Below are positions 16,401 through 24,777 of a stretch of 64,000 nt of DNA, in pieces. Each line of letters starts with the position of its first letter. Position 1 is the stretch's first letter. The notes under the pieces were generated by a model, which saw nothing but the letters and a program-made list of their open reading frames with translations, had not been told where the DNA came from and searched no databases. The stretch spans positions 4,596,205 to 4,660,204 of the forward strand of contig CP070811.1 of assembly GCA_020343875.1 (NCBI GenBank), read 5' to 3'. The stretch is from Anaerolineales bacterium. GTDB lineage: Bacteria > Chloroflexota > Anaerolineae > 4572-78 > NAK82. The position numbers and the translations under genes were made by a program.

Positions 16401-17644
16401 ACCAGGGTCCGTCCGTCGCCTGTTTCGAGCCAGAGTTGGTTGCCACGGATGCGGTGGACGGTCGCATTGGCCAGATATTCCAGATAGCGTTGTTCCTGCT
16501 GCATGATGTCCGCTGGCTCAGCACAGGCCATCTCCGTGGCACTAGGGGCCTCAATGCGGAGGGAGGGTCCGTCAACGGAATAGGCGGCTCCGTAGGTGTT
16601 GCACCCTGCCGAACCGCTCACCGTGGCGTCCTCAAATACGGCTGTGATTTCTGTCCCGGCCAATACATCCAGGGGTATCAGGGTGGGTGTGTCCATATTT
16701 TCGACCCTTTTCTCCTGGATGAAGGTGATCAACTCCCAGGTGATTCCCTCCAGGCTGGATTGGACATCTGCCGGCAATGGTTCAAATAGGAGCGTCTCAC
16801 CCCGAGCCGTGAAAAGTTCAAGCTGGCTGGGGCTTAAGCGATAATCAGTCGCCAATTCGAGTTGGGTGGTGTACTCGCCTTCCTGCACCAATAGCGCTTC
16901 CGAGCAGGGCTCGGATGGCCCAATCATGGCAAGTATAGGGAACCTGATGTCGTCACCGCTGGCTTGGTAGGCGCCAATGTACCCCCTGCATCCCGCCTGT
17001 CCATTAATCTTGCTGCCCTGCTCAAAGGCGATCGTAATGGTTGAGCCCTCAAGGGGGCTGCCGCCATTCACTGAGAGAAGCTGCCACTTGGAGCCCAGCA
17101 GGTGATTGGGGTCCATCGGGAATTCTTCTTTCGCGGCGAAGATTAGAATGGTCTGGCCCAAGGTATTCTCTATCTCCAGGCGGCTCCCTGCAATGTGATA
17201 GGCGGTGGCGCTCTGCAGGGCTTCCAGGTAGGACGATTCTTGATCCATCACACCCTCCGGCCCGTCACAAAGCTGCAACTGCACAGCGATCTCTGGAATT
17301 GATAGAGTGCCTTGGTCAGCTACGGCGTATTCGCCGCTGTAGCCGTTACAGCCTGCAAACCCGCCCGCCGACTCTGCAGTAAAGCTCAGGGTGATATTGG
17401 AGTTGGGTACGAGACCATGCCCGTTCAAGGAAATGAGCACCCACTCAGTTTCGTCCAGGTCGATCGGCTGGTCGACCCATTGGGCCCCAGTGCTCTGTGG
17501 TTCGGCTGTCTCACCCATGCTCCAGGTTACAGGGGTGCGTGTCGCTGACTGTGCTGTGCCAGAGTCAGGTCTTTGAACTGCGCAGGCAGCCAGAGCCAGA
17601 GCCAATGTGCCTATGCCTAGAGTAACCGCCTTTATCCGATGCAT
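13469..17644 (-). CDS. Giant lipoprotein with three META domains and about twenty LVIVD repeats
   Basis: A protein of 1391 residues. The start is the ATG at 17644 with GGGAGG upstream; longer frames would overlap the LLM gene. A lipobox ALAAC anchors it. Three META/HslJ-like domains come first (about 40-150, 155-270 and 280-410), each with a G-C-N/R-G/T-Y core (AGCNGYSG, AGCRGYIG, AGCNTYGA). From about residue 430 to the end I count 20 LVIVD repeats of the type VDLSNPAAPTEVG, spaced about 43-55 residues apart, predicted to form beta-propeller-like surfaces. The function is unknown; large ligand- or wall-binding surface protein is an inference. The META-plus-LVIVD combination is unusual. Confidence 0.9.
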   Translation of the reverse strand: MHRIKAVTLGIGTLALALAACAVQRPDSGTAQSATRTPVTWSMGETAEPQSTGAQWVDQPIDLDETEWVLISLNGHGLVPNSNITLSFTAESAGGFAGCNGYSGEYAVADQGTLSIPEIAVQLQLCDGPEGVMDQESSYLEALQSATAYHIAGSRLEIENTLGQTILIFAAKEEFPMDPNHLLGSKWQLLSVNGGSPLEGSTITIAFEQGSKINGQAGCRGYIGAYQASGDDIRFPILAMIGPSEPCSEALLVQEGEYTTQLELATDYRLSPSQLELFTARGETLLFEPLPADVQSSLEGITWELITFIQEKRVENMDTPTLIPLDVLAGTEITAVFEDATVSGSAGCNTYGAAYSVDGPSLRIEAPSATEMACAEPADIMQQEQRYLEYLANATVHRIRGNQLWLETGDGRTLVFVAREGRATSPTSTLASSSSEVFDAHNVELVSQLGGQITTAFIRGSHAYLGVGLKLMVLDISDPMLPTLTGELLLPSQLTAIHSWGDYAYIGTGHSLHIIDIRDPTAPAIAGSYQLAGSVTDVTMPDAQLGSDQVYAYVTYADTFETGGLLVLDLSNPALPSILGVQQTGGQPSNVALVTDSERAYAYLAERHTCQAAASLGVECSGSLRILDVTDPTAPAEIALHELQTWAREVAVRDSYAYVAQAHCDMDSGCDGQLQILDVSNPSAPREIAQYDQPIWSIELVGDYLYADDLYILDIADPANPIEIARGKWGSVIETIVNEYAYILQTIQSPGLRIVDISNPVAPSEISFYSPPGLLDVRDIAVAGDYVYLVNQSQGLQVVDITNPADPIPLGLHAQQASSHIWGQHDEYLFLGDEQEGVRVIDVSDPLAPTELRSYAPREGQRILAVVDGHAYVTGEAGIQIIDLLKPTGPEEVGFFKSTSIGNVLDVNFAAGHAYIGRYLEGLQEVDLSDPASPIELGFFRMAYDPTMLLADGYVYYNAGGRGLQVVDLSNPTSPLELGFYEAPENDMQKVAAVRDGYAYLLVGGKLRIVNTSNPTTLAEVGAYETAEYIREVAIADGPAPDGSPHATGVYAYLLAGPNSLQILDVSNPSQPAYIGSYIHSDAGLPAHRIAIIGSYAYLYDPYSVPEIWVIDISDPTAPSQAGFLNLQGQIRAVVGHPTSDTTTASTEALAYVLDVDRNLKVVDVSNPAAPVELGFYDLPQQFGPISVFNDTLYVGTEQGILLLDISDPVRPTQAGLYQAPGWQGDVFVADGHAYLPLGQFVLQILDLSNPAAPTEVGLFPDLQPGSIRQVIAADGRVYLLIQWSGDADTGALWGIQVVDVSSSANPVGVGLYQPEGPGVNRLEMAANGHIYFIDQQGILRIVDLSEPAAPTEVASYNPAGRVGGIAVAGDYIYLATLEQGLVILRVVPRP

Positions 17645-17741
17645 TTGCTCATCCTCCCAGCGGAACAGAAACGTGATCATGGTTCTAGGACGCCCCGGGC
17701 CTGCAAACGGTTCCCAAAAGGGGATGCCGCAGCTCGGTAAT

Positions 17742-18578
17742 TCAATTCCTGGCCTCTTCTTTGAAGCGGCGGATTGCATCGATATGCTCTTGTGGGGATT
17801 TCATGCCTGCTTCTCGGGTAGTGACATCCAAGTGAGTGGCGCCCAGGTCACCCCAATCCTGTATCAGCTTACCCCAATCCTGGGGTTTTGTTATATCCAC
17901 GCCGACCACATTCAGGCCGACTTCTTCAGGTTTACGATTAGCTTCTTGAAGGTAATAATTCAGTTTGTCTAGCTGGTCGGGGGCCGTCTTCGGCGTCAGC
18001 CCGTGAGCAAGCCAGCCATCTCCAATATGAGCGATGCGCCGCAGAACGGCGTCGGCGTATCCGCCCATCCAAATCGGAATAGGGCGTTGAATGGGCGGGG
18101 GATAGATTCCGATAGTCTCGAGGGTATGGTATTGTCCCTTGAATGTGACGAACGGTTTGGTCCAGAGCTCTCGCATCACGGCCATCTGCTCTTCTACGCG
18201 CCGACCACGGTCGTGGAAATCAGCTCCCATCGCTTTATACTCAGTCTGATTCCATCCAACTGAGATGCCCAGGCGCAGACGCCCGCCCGACAGGACATCA
18301 ACTTCGGCAGCCTGCTTGGCAAGTAGTACCGTTTGCCTTGATGGTAAAACCACGACTCCTGTCGCAAGTTCCATTCTCCGGGTCAGGCCAGCCAGATAGC
18401 TCAAAAGGGTCAGGGGTTCGTACCAGCCGGCAGGTGGTTGATCAGATTGTGTATCAATAATCAGTTCGTAGGTCATCAGATAGTCATAACCCAGGTCTTC
18501 GGCGGCTTGCGCAAAGTCTTTAGCAGCTACTGGGTCATAACCTATTTCGCCTTGGGGAAAGCCAACACCGATTTTCAT
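17742..18578 (-). CDS. Luciferase-like (LLM class) flavin/F420-dependent oxidoreductase
   Basis: A 278-residue TIM-barrel monooxygenase-like protein. It starts MKIGVGFPQGEIGYD and carries the family signatures GLTRRMELATGVVVLPSRQTVLLAKQ (positions about 85-110) and GGRLRLGISVGWNQTEYKAMG (about 117-137), plus IPIWMGGYADAVLRRIAHIGDGW. These match the F420-dependent LLM subgroup, so the cofactor is probably F420, though FMN is possible. The substrate is unknown. AAAGGAATTC precedes the ATG. The gene lies immediately upstream of the LVIVD lipoprotein gene but shares no obvious function with it. Confidence 0.9.
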   Translation of the reverse strand: MKIGVGFPQGEIGYDPVAAKDFAQAAEDLGYDYLMTYELIIDTQSDQPPAGWYEPLTLLSYLAGLTRRMELATGVVVLPSRQTVLLAKQAAEVDVLSGGRLRLGISVGWNQTEYKAMGADFHDRGRRVEEQMAVMRELWTKPFVTFKGQYHTLETIGIYPPPIQRPIPIWMGGYADAVLRRIAHIGDGWLAHGLTPKTAPDQLDKLNYYLQEANRKPEEVGLNVVGVDITKPQDWGKLIQDWGDLGATHLDVTTREAGMKSPQEHIDAIRRFKEEARN

Positions 18579-18696
18579 TCTTGAATTCCTTTGTTCGCAG
18601 TTATTTTGGCCCTATCCTTCATTTCGTTCACCACGTGGGGTCAGGAGTCAAGGTACACAGCCATCTCCTCCCGGGAGCCAGCAGACAATGCTCCCG

Positions 18697-19008
18697 TCAG
18701 GTTGCTCGAAGATCTTGCGCCCGAATCGGAAATCGCCTCAACCGTTTGCTGGTTGCAGGGTTCACAGCATTTAGCAAGGCCGGGACAGCAGGCGATACAG
18801 CCAATTCGCCCACGCCCGTAGGCTTGCCGTCATTTGGCACCATGTTAACTTCAATATCCAGGTGACCGGTACACGCGCCATACAGCCCTTTGTCGCAGCT
18901 GTATCCGGTGCCGATCAAGGCCAACGTGTCACGCAACACCCACTGCAAGGGCGTGTCAGAGCTCAGGCCCAGTGTGTGCTCTCTATGGTTGACGGTGATC
19001 CGGGTACC
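18697..19008 (-). pseudogene. Deletion relic: IorA-type ferredoxin start joined to IorB-type C-terminus
   Basis: The open frame encodes TRITVNHREHTLG...DTPLQWVLRDTLALIG, the N-terminus of the 2Fe-2S subunit of isoquinoline-1-oxidoreductase-type molybdenum enzymes. After GACTGHLD (residue about 75, near base 18855) it switches directly to EVNMVPNDGKPTGVGE...LLNAVNPATSKRLRRFPI, the extreme C-terminus of the large molybdopterin subunit. The cluster motif GLYGAC lacks one of the expected cysteines (LCGAC in the family), and no in-frame family-like start codon is present. About two kilobases of the original pair appear deleted. Confidence 0.75.
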
Positions 19009-19107
19009 ATTCTTCCGTCTCCATAATCGTTCAAAAACAACCTGGCATTTGCGCTTTGCATTGCTACTCGAAAATGCCAACTTATGAATTGGGGAGTGCT
19101 TTGCTTG

Positions 19108-19299
19108 TTAATCGCGAAGCACGGCATTTGCCAACAGTCCAAACGACAGGGCGGCGGCGATCAGGCACAAGCCGGCAGCAGCGTAATCGGCCCCGAAGAG
19201 TGGGAATAGGGCCGAGATAAAGCTGGCAATCCCGGTAATGCTGCTGCCAATTGTGACCAAGCCGATGATTCCATCCAGTTTATTGCGTTGCTCGCTCAC
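19108..19299 (-). CDS. Small two-segment membrane protein
   Basis: A 63-residue protein beginning with a GTG at 19299, preceded by AAGGAG at a good distance. It has a polar start (MSEQRNKLDG) and two hydrophobic segments (about 11-34 and 38-60) separated by a short loop with one Asp. It ends NAVLRD. No family is recognised. The Shine-Dalgarno and clean composition support expression. It is alone between the Ior remnant and a lone receiver-domain gene. Confidence 0.6.
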   Translation of the reverse strand: MSEQRNKLDGIIGLVTIGSSITGIASFISALFPLFGADYAAAGLCLIAAALSFGLLANAVLRD

Positions 19300-19462
19300 G
19301 GGTCTATCTCCTTCTGCAGATCTCTAAAATCCGGGGCACTGGCGTCTACGTAGCTCGGGGGCTGTCTCGAATTGTCCGAGACGGGTATTCTCAGGTCCAC
19401 GCAGAACAACATCTACTAGAGAATAGCCTGAGTCCTGACAATCATAATGCTTTTTTGTGGTA

Positions 19463-19831
19463 TTATTCTTTATCCTGGTCTGAGATGGCTTCCAGTAGTT
19501 GCTCGGACGGGCATCCTTTCAGCAGGAAGCTATCCGCGCCAGCAGCCAAAGCATTGTCCCGATACTGGTAACCCATGCTCAGAGCAACGACTTTGACATG
19601 TGGCCATCTGCTTTTGATGAGGCGAGTGGCTGCTATGCCATCCAGCTTTGGCATGTGCATGTCCATCAAGACCACATCAGGCCGGGATTCCTCCACGAAC
19701 TGCGTGGCTTCCTGTCCATTGCTTGCCTCGCAGACTACCTCGACTGTTGACCAGCAGGACAGCAGGGCCCTCAACCCGTCGCGAGCACGAGGGCGATCAT
19801 CGGCGATCAAGACTTGGATGCGTGGCTTCAT
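19463..19831 (-). CDS. Single-domain response regulator (receiver only)
   Basis: A protein of 122 residues from the ATG at 19831, consisting of one CheY-like receiver domain and no output domain. The acidic pair (ADDRP) and phospho-acceptor Asp (VVLMDMHMPKLDG, residue about 55) are present, followed by the Ser of VVALSMG in the usual Thr/Ser position and the Lys of SFLLKGC. It may relay phosphate or be a truncated NarL-type regulator; the frame ends where the linker would begin. It lies 239 bases from the NarL/kinase pair at 20070-23407. Confidence 0.85.
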   Translation of the reverse strand: MKPRIQVLIADDRPRARDGLRALLSCWSTVEVVCEASNGQEATQFVEESRPDVVLMDMHMPKLDGIAATRLIKSRWPHVKVVALSMGYQYRDNALAAGADSFLLKGCPSEQLLEAISDQDKE

Positions 19832-20069
19832 GGTTTTCTCTCTTCCGGTATGCATAGAACGGGAATCTATATCGTGTTCAGAGCCTCAAACTCTTGCCTT
19901 TCTATTCAGCATCGCATGCAGTGTACCAGGGACGGAGAATTCTGTCATCAGACGGACGTCGATTCGCTTTACGCAAAAAGACCACCCTTTAGGCGGCCCT
20001 TTCTACGTAGCTTGTATGGGATTTGTACAACAAATGTTGTGTTTCAGGCTAAAGCGGCCCCATTTGACC

Positions 20070-20753
20070 TCAACCCGAGCCTTGGCCTGACACCTTTTCA
20101 TCGTCATCCAGCGACGCCAATCCTTCCCGCAAGGCGTATAAAGCAGCCTGGGTTCGGCTGGCCAGGTGCAATTTGCTCAGGATGTTACTGACGTGGGTAC
20201 GCACCGTCGTCTCGCCGATCACCAACTTTTCAGCAATCTCCCGGTTTTCAATTCCTTGGGCTACCAGTTGTAGTACTTCCAATTCTCGTTGAGTCAGTGG
20301 GTCAGGCGTTGGCGGCGCCTGTGATGGGCGGGATAGCTCCTGCAATACTTTCCTGGCGATGGTCGGGTGCAGCGATGACTCACCGCGATACACCTGGCGG
20401 ATGGCATCCATCAGTTCGTTGGGGCTGGAGTCTTTCAGGTGATAGCCTAGCGCACCAGCTTTGATAGCAGGGAATATCTTGTCCTCGCCGGCAAAGGTGG
20501 TGAGGACAAGAATGCGTGCTTCTGGCTGATGGTTCTTGATGCGACGGATAGCTTCAATGCCGTCCACCTGGGGCATCATCAGGTCCATCAGGACGACATC
20601 AGGTTGGAGTCTCTCCGTTTCCGCCACCGCTTCTTCGCCGTTGGTAGCTTCCCCAATCACCTCGATGTCAGGCACCACCTCTAGCACAGCTCGGATCCCT
20701 TTTCGGATGATGGCGTGATCGTCTGACACTAAGATGCGGATTGTATCGGTCAT
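20070..20753 (-). CDS. NarL/LuxR-type response regulator
   Basis: A 227-residue two-domain regulator. The receiver domain (1-122) has SDDHA, the acceptor Asp in DVVLMDLMMPQVDG (about residue 56), Thr in VLTTF and Lys in YHLKDSS. The LuxR-type helix-turn-helix (about 150-215) reads LTQRELEVLQLVAQG...TVRTHVSNILSKL. It overlaps the stop of the upstream kinase gene by four bases (ATGA), so the two are translationally coupled and form a cognate pair. Targets are unknown. Confidence 0.95.
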   Translation of the reverse strand: MTDTIRILVSDDHAIIRKGIRAVLEVVPDIEVIGEATNGEEAVAETERLQPDVVLMDLMMPQVDGIEAIRRIKNHQPEARILVLTTFAGEDKIFPAIKAGALGYHLKDSSPNELMDAIRQVYRGESSLHPTIARKVLQELSRPSQAPPTPDPLTQRELEVLQLVAQGIENREIAEKLVIGETTVRTHVSNILSKLHLASRTQAALYALREGLASLDDDEKVSGQGSG

Positions 20754-23407
20754 GCAGACACCTCCACCTGCACTCGCGTCCCTTCTCGTAGTTTTGCGTG
20801 GATCGTCAGCTGTCCCCCCAGCTCTGCAGCCCGCTCGTGCATAGCAGCCAACCCCAGTCCGCCCCGCTCTCGGGCAGTCACGGGATCAAAACCTACGCCG
20901 TCGTCGGCGATTTCCAGCGTCACGATTTGTGCATCCTGGTGCAGGGATAACCTGATGTTGCGGGCATCGGCGTGTTTGAGGGCATTATTCAGCGCCTCTT
21001 GAGCGATGCGATACAGTCCTTCCTCAGTTTCAGGTTGCAGCCGGATTTCGCCGTCTACTTTGAACTCTGTGTTCAGTCCCAACCTTCCCTCGACGGCCAG
21101 CAAGCGGGCCTGCAAGGCGGCCACCAATCCCTCCTCCTCTAGCACAGGCGGACGCAACTCATAGACCAGCAAGCGCATCTCCATCAAGGCTTCTCGGGCG
21201 GTGTCCTGCAACTGACTGAGATGCCTAGCGACGCGATCTAAGGCCCCCAATGAGAGTTGCCCTGCCGCTGCCTCAGAGTACAGCGCCATACCATACAGGG
21301 ACTGGGTCACCGAGTCATGTAGGTCCCGCGCCAGGCGCTGACGTTCCTCCATCACCGCCAACTGCTGGGCCTGCCGGTAGAGGCGGGCATTCTCGATAGC
21401 CACCGACATCTGGTTGGCCAGGGATTGAAGCACCACGACATCTCGCTCGTTGAAAGCATCTAGCTGGTCACTCTCGATATTGAGCACGGCGATAACCTTT
21501 CCTTTGGCTGTGATGGGTACCGCCAGTTCTAAACGGGTCTCGCTCTCACCTAGCTGGACGTAGCGTGGCTCCTGGTGCACATCCGTCGTCAAGAAATGTT
21601 GGCCGCTGCTGGCGGACCAGTCGGTGATTCCTGGCTGCCTGGTCTTGGGCTGAATAGCCTCATGCACGCCTTCCCAATCTCGGGCAGCCGTTGTCAATGT
21701 GACTACCTGGTCACCTTCAATAAGTCCGAATTCCACCCGATAGTAACCGAATGTCTCCTGGATCATTTTGGCTATCTGGTTCAGTAGTTCATCAATATCC
21801 AGGATGGAGGTCATGCGGCGTCCCACCTCATTGATGAGGCGGAATTGCTCTGCCTGTCTCTGCTCGGCCTCGAAGAGGCGTGCGTTTTCGATGGCCATGG
21901 CGGCCTGGGTGGCCAGGGACTGGAGCACCACCGTATCGCTCTGGTCAAAGGCGTCTAGTTGGATACTTTCCACATTCAGCACACCGATGACGGTATCCTT
22001 CGTCTTGAGAGGTACGGCCAATTCAGACTGAGATGGGGGTGACACCGGCGTGGGGACGAAGCGCGGCTCTTGGCTGACGTCGGGCACCAGGAGCGGTCGG
22101 CCAGTGCTGGCTACCCAACCGGTGACCCCATCTCTACCCACCTTAAGGCGCATATGCCGACCCTCCAGGGATTCCCAGCCGGGCCCGAGCGCCGCTTTGA
22201 AAACGAGGTCGTTGCCTTCGATGAGGCCAATGCTAACCCTGTGGTATCCCATAGTCGCCTGTATCAACTGGATCATCTGCTTCAGCAGCTCATCAACGGC
22301 CAGGATAGCAGTGAGACGGCGTCCGACCTCATTAATGAGGGAGACTTGCTCAGTTTGCTTCTGCTTGTCCTCGAAGAGGCGAGCGTTTTCGATGGCCATC
22401 GCAGCCTGGTTGGCCAGGGATTGAAGCACCACCACGTCATTGTCATCGAAGGCATCCAAACGCCTGCTCTGAATATCAAGAACGCCGATGACCTTATCCT
22501 TGGTTCTCAAGGGAACGGCCAACTCAGAGCGGGTTTCGGTGATCTGCGGCACGTGGTAATAGTTTGGTTCCTGAGTCACGTCGGGCGCCAACAGGGGCTG
22601 ACCAGTGCCGGCTACCCGGCCGACAATGCCCTCTTGGCCTATCCTGAAGCTCAAAGGTTGGCGGCTGGTTTCCCAGTATGGGCCAGCCCCGGTCTTTATA
22701 ATCACTTCATCGCCCACAATCAGGCCGATGCCAACCAGGTAGTACCCCAGAATCTCTCTCACCCGACGTACGATTTCTTTCAGCAACTGGTCAACATCGA
22801 GGATGGAGATGATTTGACGGCCGACCTCGCTAATCGCTCGAAATTGCTCTGCTCGCCGTTTCTCGGCCTCAAAGAGTCCTGCGTTCTCGACGGCTACACC
22901 AACCTGGTGCCCGATGTAGGTCAGCAACTGGACGTCCGGGTTGGCAAACTGGCGATAGCCGCGGCTCACAGTGAATAGCCTGCCGAGTACCTTCCCCTTT
23001 GAACTCAGAGGGGCACTGACCAGGGAGCGAAAACCTTCTTCGTGGGCGGCTATTCCGCTCAGGCGTTGATGGGTGGAGATGTCCCTAACTACCAGGGGCT
23101 GGCCAAACTTGGCAACGTGTCCGGAGAACCCTTCCTCCAGCTGCAGTTCGTGTAGTTGCTTGATAGACTCGGGCTTAAGCCCGCGATGAATGGCAATGGT
23201 TATTGCGCCGGTTTCTTGATCCAGTAGATACACGCCCCCAGCATCGGTATCTAGGACCTCCAGTGTCTTTTCCAGGGCGTCGTTCAGGATCTCTTGCAGG
23301 TCCAAGGAGCGGCTGGCGACCGCAGCAATGGCATTGAGAGCGGCCAGTTCTTTGGTTGGGTCGGTCCCCCTCTTTTCCAGGGGAGTATATGACTCAGTCA
23401 TCGTCAT
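20750..23407 (-). CDS. Four-GAF soluble histidine kinase (NarX/DesK type)
   Basis: A protein of 885 residues from the ATG at 23407 (GGGGG upstream; other starts lie within 7 codons). It has four GAF domains in tandem (about 20-170, 190-340, 360-515 and 535-685). GAF 2, 3 and 4 share the pattern ELLxQ/K...LIEGDxV...SELAVPLxTKxKVIGVL, which indicates internal duplication. A HisKA_3 dimerisation domain follows, with the phosphorylated His in LARDLHDSVTQ, and a HATPase domain (NNALKHADA, DDGVGFD, GLGLAAM). No membrane segments are seen, so the signal is cytoplasmic, possibly small molecules or redox. It is coupled to the regulator gene at 20070. Confidence 0.94.
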   Translation of the reverse strand: MTMTESYTPLEKRGTDPTKELAALNAIAAVASRSLDLQEILNDALEKTLEVLDTDAGGVYLLDQETGAITIAIHRGLKPESIKQLHELQLEEGFSGHVAKFGQPLVVRDISTHQRLSGIAAHEEGFRSLVSAPLSSKGKVLGRLFTVSRGYRQFANPDVQLLTYIGHQVGVAVENAGLFEAEKRRAEQFRAISEVGRQIISILDVDQLLKEIVRRVREILGYYLVGIGLIVGDEVIIKTGAGPYWETSRQPLSFRIGQEGIVGRVAGTGQPLLAPDVTQEPNYYHVPQITETRSELAVPLRTKDKVIGVLDIQSRRLDAFDDNDVVVLQSLANQAAMAIENARLFEDKQKQTEQVSLINEVGRRLTAILAVDELLKQMIQLIQATMGYHRVSIGLIEGNDLVFKAALGPGWESLEGRHMRLKVGRDGVTGWVASTGRPLLVPDVSQEPRFVPTPVSPPSQSELAVPLKTKDTVIGVLNVESIQLDAFDQSDTVVLQSLATQAAMAIENARLFEAEQRQAEQFRLINEVGRRMTSILDIDELLNQIAKMIQETFGYYRVEFGLIEGDQVVTLTTAARDWEGVHEAIQPKTRQPGITDWSASSGQHFLTTDVHQEPRYVQLGESETRLELAVPITAKGKVIAVLNIESDQLDAFNERDVVVLQSLANQMSVAIENARLYRQAQQLAVMEERQRLARDLHDSVTQSLYGMALYSEAAAGQLSLGALDRVARHLSQLQDTAREALMEMRLLVYELRPPVLEEEGLVAALQARLLAVEGRLGLNTEFKVDGEIRLQPETEEGLYRIAQEALNNALKHADARNIRLSLHQDAQIVTLEIADDGVGFDPVTARERGGLGLAAMHERAAELGGQLTIHAKLREGTRVQVEVSA

Positions 23408-23469
23408 ATCTTTTCCCCCAACTGGGGTGAGTACCGGTTCGGTTGGGAGTCTAAGGGCTAGGCGCCTCA

Positions 23470-23498
23470 ATCATATCACGGCTCACTTATACGCGCAA
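23470..23498 (-). promoter_or_regulatory. Possible promoter for the four-GAF kinase operon
   Basis: On the minus strand, TTGCGC (23498-23493) and TATGAT (23475-23470) are separated by 17 bases. They lie 63 bases upstream of the chosen kinase start. The -35 is weak. Confidence 0.4.
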
Positions 23499-23577
23499 CG
23501 TGGGTAATGCACCGAGTGTTCAACTCGAACGAAGCGGTGGTTTCAACACATTCGCTGCCATGTTGAGAATTTCTGAG

Positions 23578-23589
23578 ACTTTCGAAAGT
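23578..23589. promoter_or_regulatory. Perfect 12-base palindrome ACTTTCGAAAGT
   Basis: The palindrome lies two bases upstream of the -35 element of the sigma-factor promoter. Its first 11 bases also occur at 1063-1073 in the rseP leader. It could be an operator shared by both genes, or chance. Confidence 0.35.
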
Positions 23590-23591
23590 TC

Positions 23592-23620
23592 TGGACATCT
23601 GATTGGGCCTGTGGTAGAAT
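23592..23620 (+). promoter_or_regulatory. Promoter for the ECF-like sigma factor gene
   Basis: TGGACA (23592-23597) and TAGAAT (23615-23620) with 17-base spacing, 25 bases before the TTG start and its GGAGG ribosome-binding site. Confidence 0.55.
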
Positions 23621-23644
23621 TGTTTCTATTCCGGAGGTAGTATC

Positions 23645-24340
23645 TTGGCCTGGGGAGGGCCGGCGCCCTTCGTGCGGAGATTGTTCTTGGAACAGGAGAT
23701 CCTTTTGTCTGAGCGCAGCAACGAAGAATGGATAGTGGCCTTGGGGCAATCAGGTCCCCAGCAGGACGCGGCGCTGGAAGATTTACGGGCCGTACTCGTA
23801 CGTGGATTGAGCTACGCGCTGGCGGATTGGCCAAAGGTAAAGGACTCAGACTTACAAGACTTCGCACAGGATGCGCTGCTGAGAATTCTCAAGGGTCTGC
23901 ACACGTTTCGGGGGGAGAGCCGCTTTACTACCTGGGCAAACAAGATTGCTGTGCGCGTGGCGTTCACCGAACTGCGCCGCCGCCGCTGGCGTGATGTGTC
24001 GCTGAATGAGTTGATGGAGTCTGAAGAAGGCGATACCGACTTTATACCCAGAGAGCTGTCCGATCCGTCGATTGGTCCAGAACAGCAGGTAATGCAACGG
24101 GCAATCTTGGACAGGCTGCGCCAGCTGATAGGTGAGGAGTTGACCGACAAGCAACGCCAGGCCATGCAGGCTGTGTTGCGCGGGATGTCCCTGCAGGAGA
24201 TAGCCGATCGTATGGATACCAACCGGAACGCGCTCTACAAGCTTTTGTACGATGCGCGCTGGCGACTTCAGGCTTGCTTGCTGGACGAAGGGTTATCCGC
24301 ACAGGAAGTGTTGTCTGCTTTTGAGCTGGAGGCGGGGTAA
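23645..24340 (+). CDS. ECF-type RNA polymerase sigma factor
   Basis: A 231-residue sigma-70-family protein. Region 2 spans about 45-115 (DLQDFAQDALLRIL, FTTWANKIAVRVAFTELRRR), and region 4 is at about 160-215 (LTDKQRQAMQAVLRGMSLQEIADRMDTNRNALYKLLY). Regions 1 and 3 are missing, as in ECF sigma factors. It starts at a TTG with GGAGG seven bases upstream. The next gene (24438) encodes a small zinc-binding domain typical of anti-sigma partners. Region 4 ends with a Tyr-Lys-rich helix and a short C-terminal extension (SAQEVLSAFELEAG). Confidence 0.92.
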   Translation: MAWGGPAPFVRRLFLEQEILLSERSNEEWIVALGQSGPQQDAALEDLRAVLVRGLSYALADWPKVKDSDLQDFAQDALLRILKGLHTFRGESRFTTWANKIAVRVAFTELRRRRWRDVSLNELMESEEGDTDFIPRELSDPSIGPEQQVMQRAILDRLRQLIGEELTDKQRQAMQAVLRGMSLQEIADRMDTNRNALYKLLYDARWRLQACLLDEGLSAQEVLSAFELEAG

Positions 24341-24437
24341 GAGCTGAGCGCCTCAAAACGTCTAATCTGTTGACAGGTTCAAGCAAGTAAAGATGACATC
24401 CTCCACGCAGCAATACCGATGAAGCTCGGGTTCTAAT

Positions 24438-24722
24438 ATGCTTAGAAAGATCGTAAGCGCGGTTTTCCGCACACGCTCAGAGGAGACAGCCAAGTTGGAA
24501 GCGCAGAAGCTCAGACAGTTGGTGCGTGGAATCATGACCACCCGCCCAGATGAGATTGGGTGCGACGAGTGCTTTGAGCAACTGGACCGATTTGTTGAGA
24601 TGGAACTGGTGGGTAAAGCACCAGCTGAGGCAATGCCACTGGTCAAGGACCATCTCGAGCGGTGCCGAGATTGTCGTGAAGAGTTTGAAGCGCTCCTGGC
24701 CGCATTGCGCGCTTTTGTCTGA
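24438..24722 (+). CDS. Small soluble zinc-finger (ZAS/zf-HC2-like) anti-sigma candidate
   Basis: A 94-residue protein with CDECFEQLDRF at about residues 38-48 and HLERCRDCREEFEALL at about 74-89. The H-x3-C-x2-C arrangement matches the zinc-binding anti-sigma domain. It has no membrane segment, so it would be a soluble anti-sigma factor or co-regulator for the sigma factor 97 bases upstream. The similarity to zf-HC2 domains is clear; partner assignment rests on adjacency. Confidence 0.75.
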   Translation: MLRKIVSAVFRTRSEETAKLEAQKLRQLVRGIMTTRPDEIGCDECFEQLDRFVEMELVGKAPAEAMPLVKDHLERCRDCREEFEALLAALRAFV

Positions 24723-24777
24723 GCTTAAGAAGTCTCTGAGTACCAGTTGTTACCCTGTGCAGGGGTTTGTGACGGCG

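Noticed and set aside
14000-17000. Direct DNA repeats suggestive of a mobile or CRISPR-like array
   Set aside because: The periodicity comes from LVIVD protein repeats about 43-55 residues long with divergent DNA sequence, not from identical DNA repeats with spacers.
19463-19831. Frameshifted full NarL regulator ending in a lost helix-turn-helix
   Set aside because: I found no LuxR-type helix-turn-helix in any frame downstream of the stop at 19463, so a receiver-only protein is the simpler reading.
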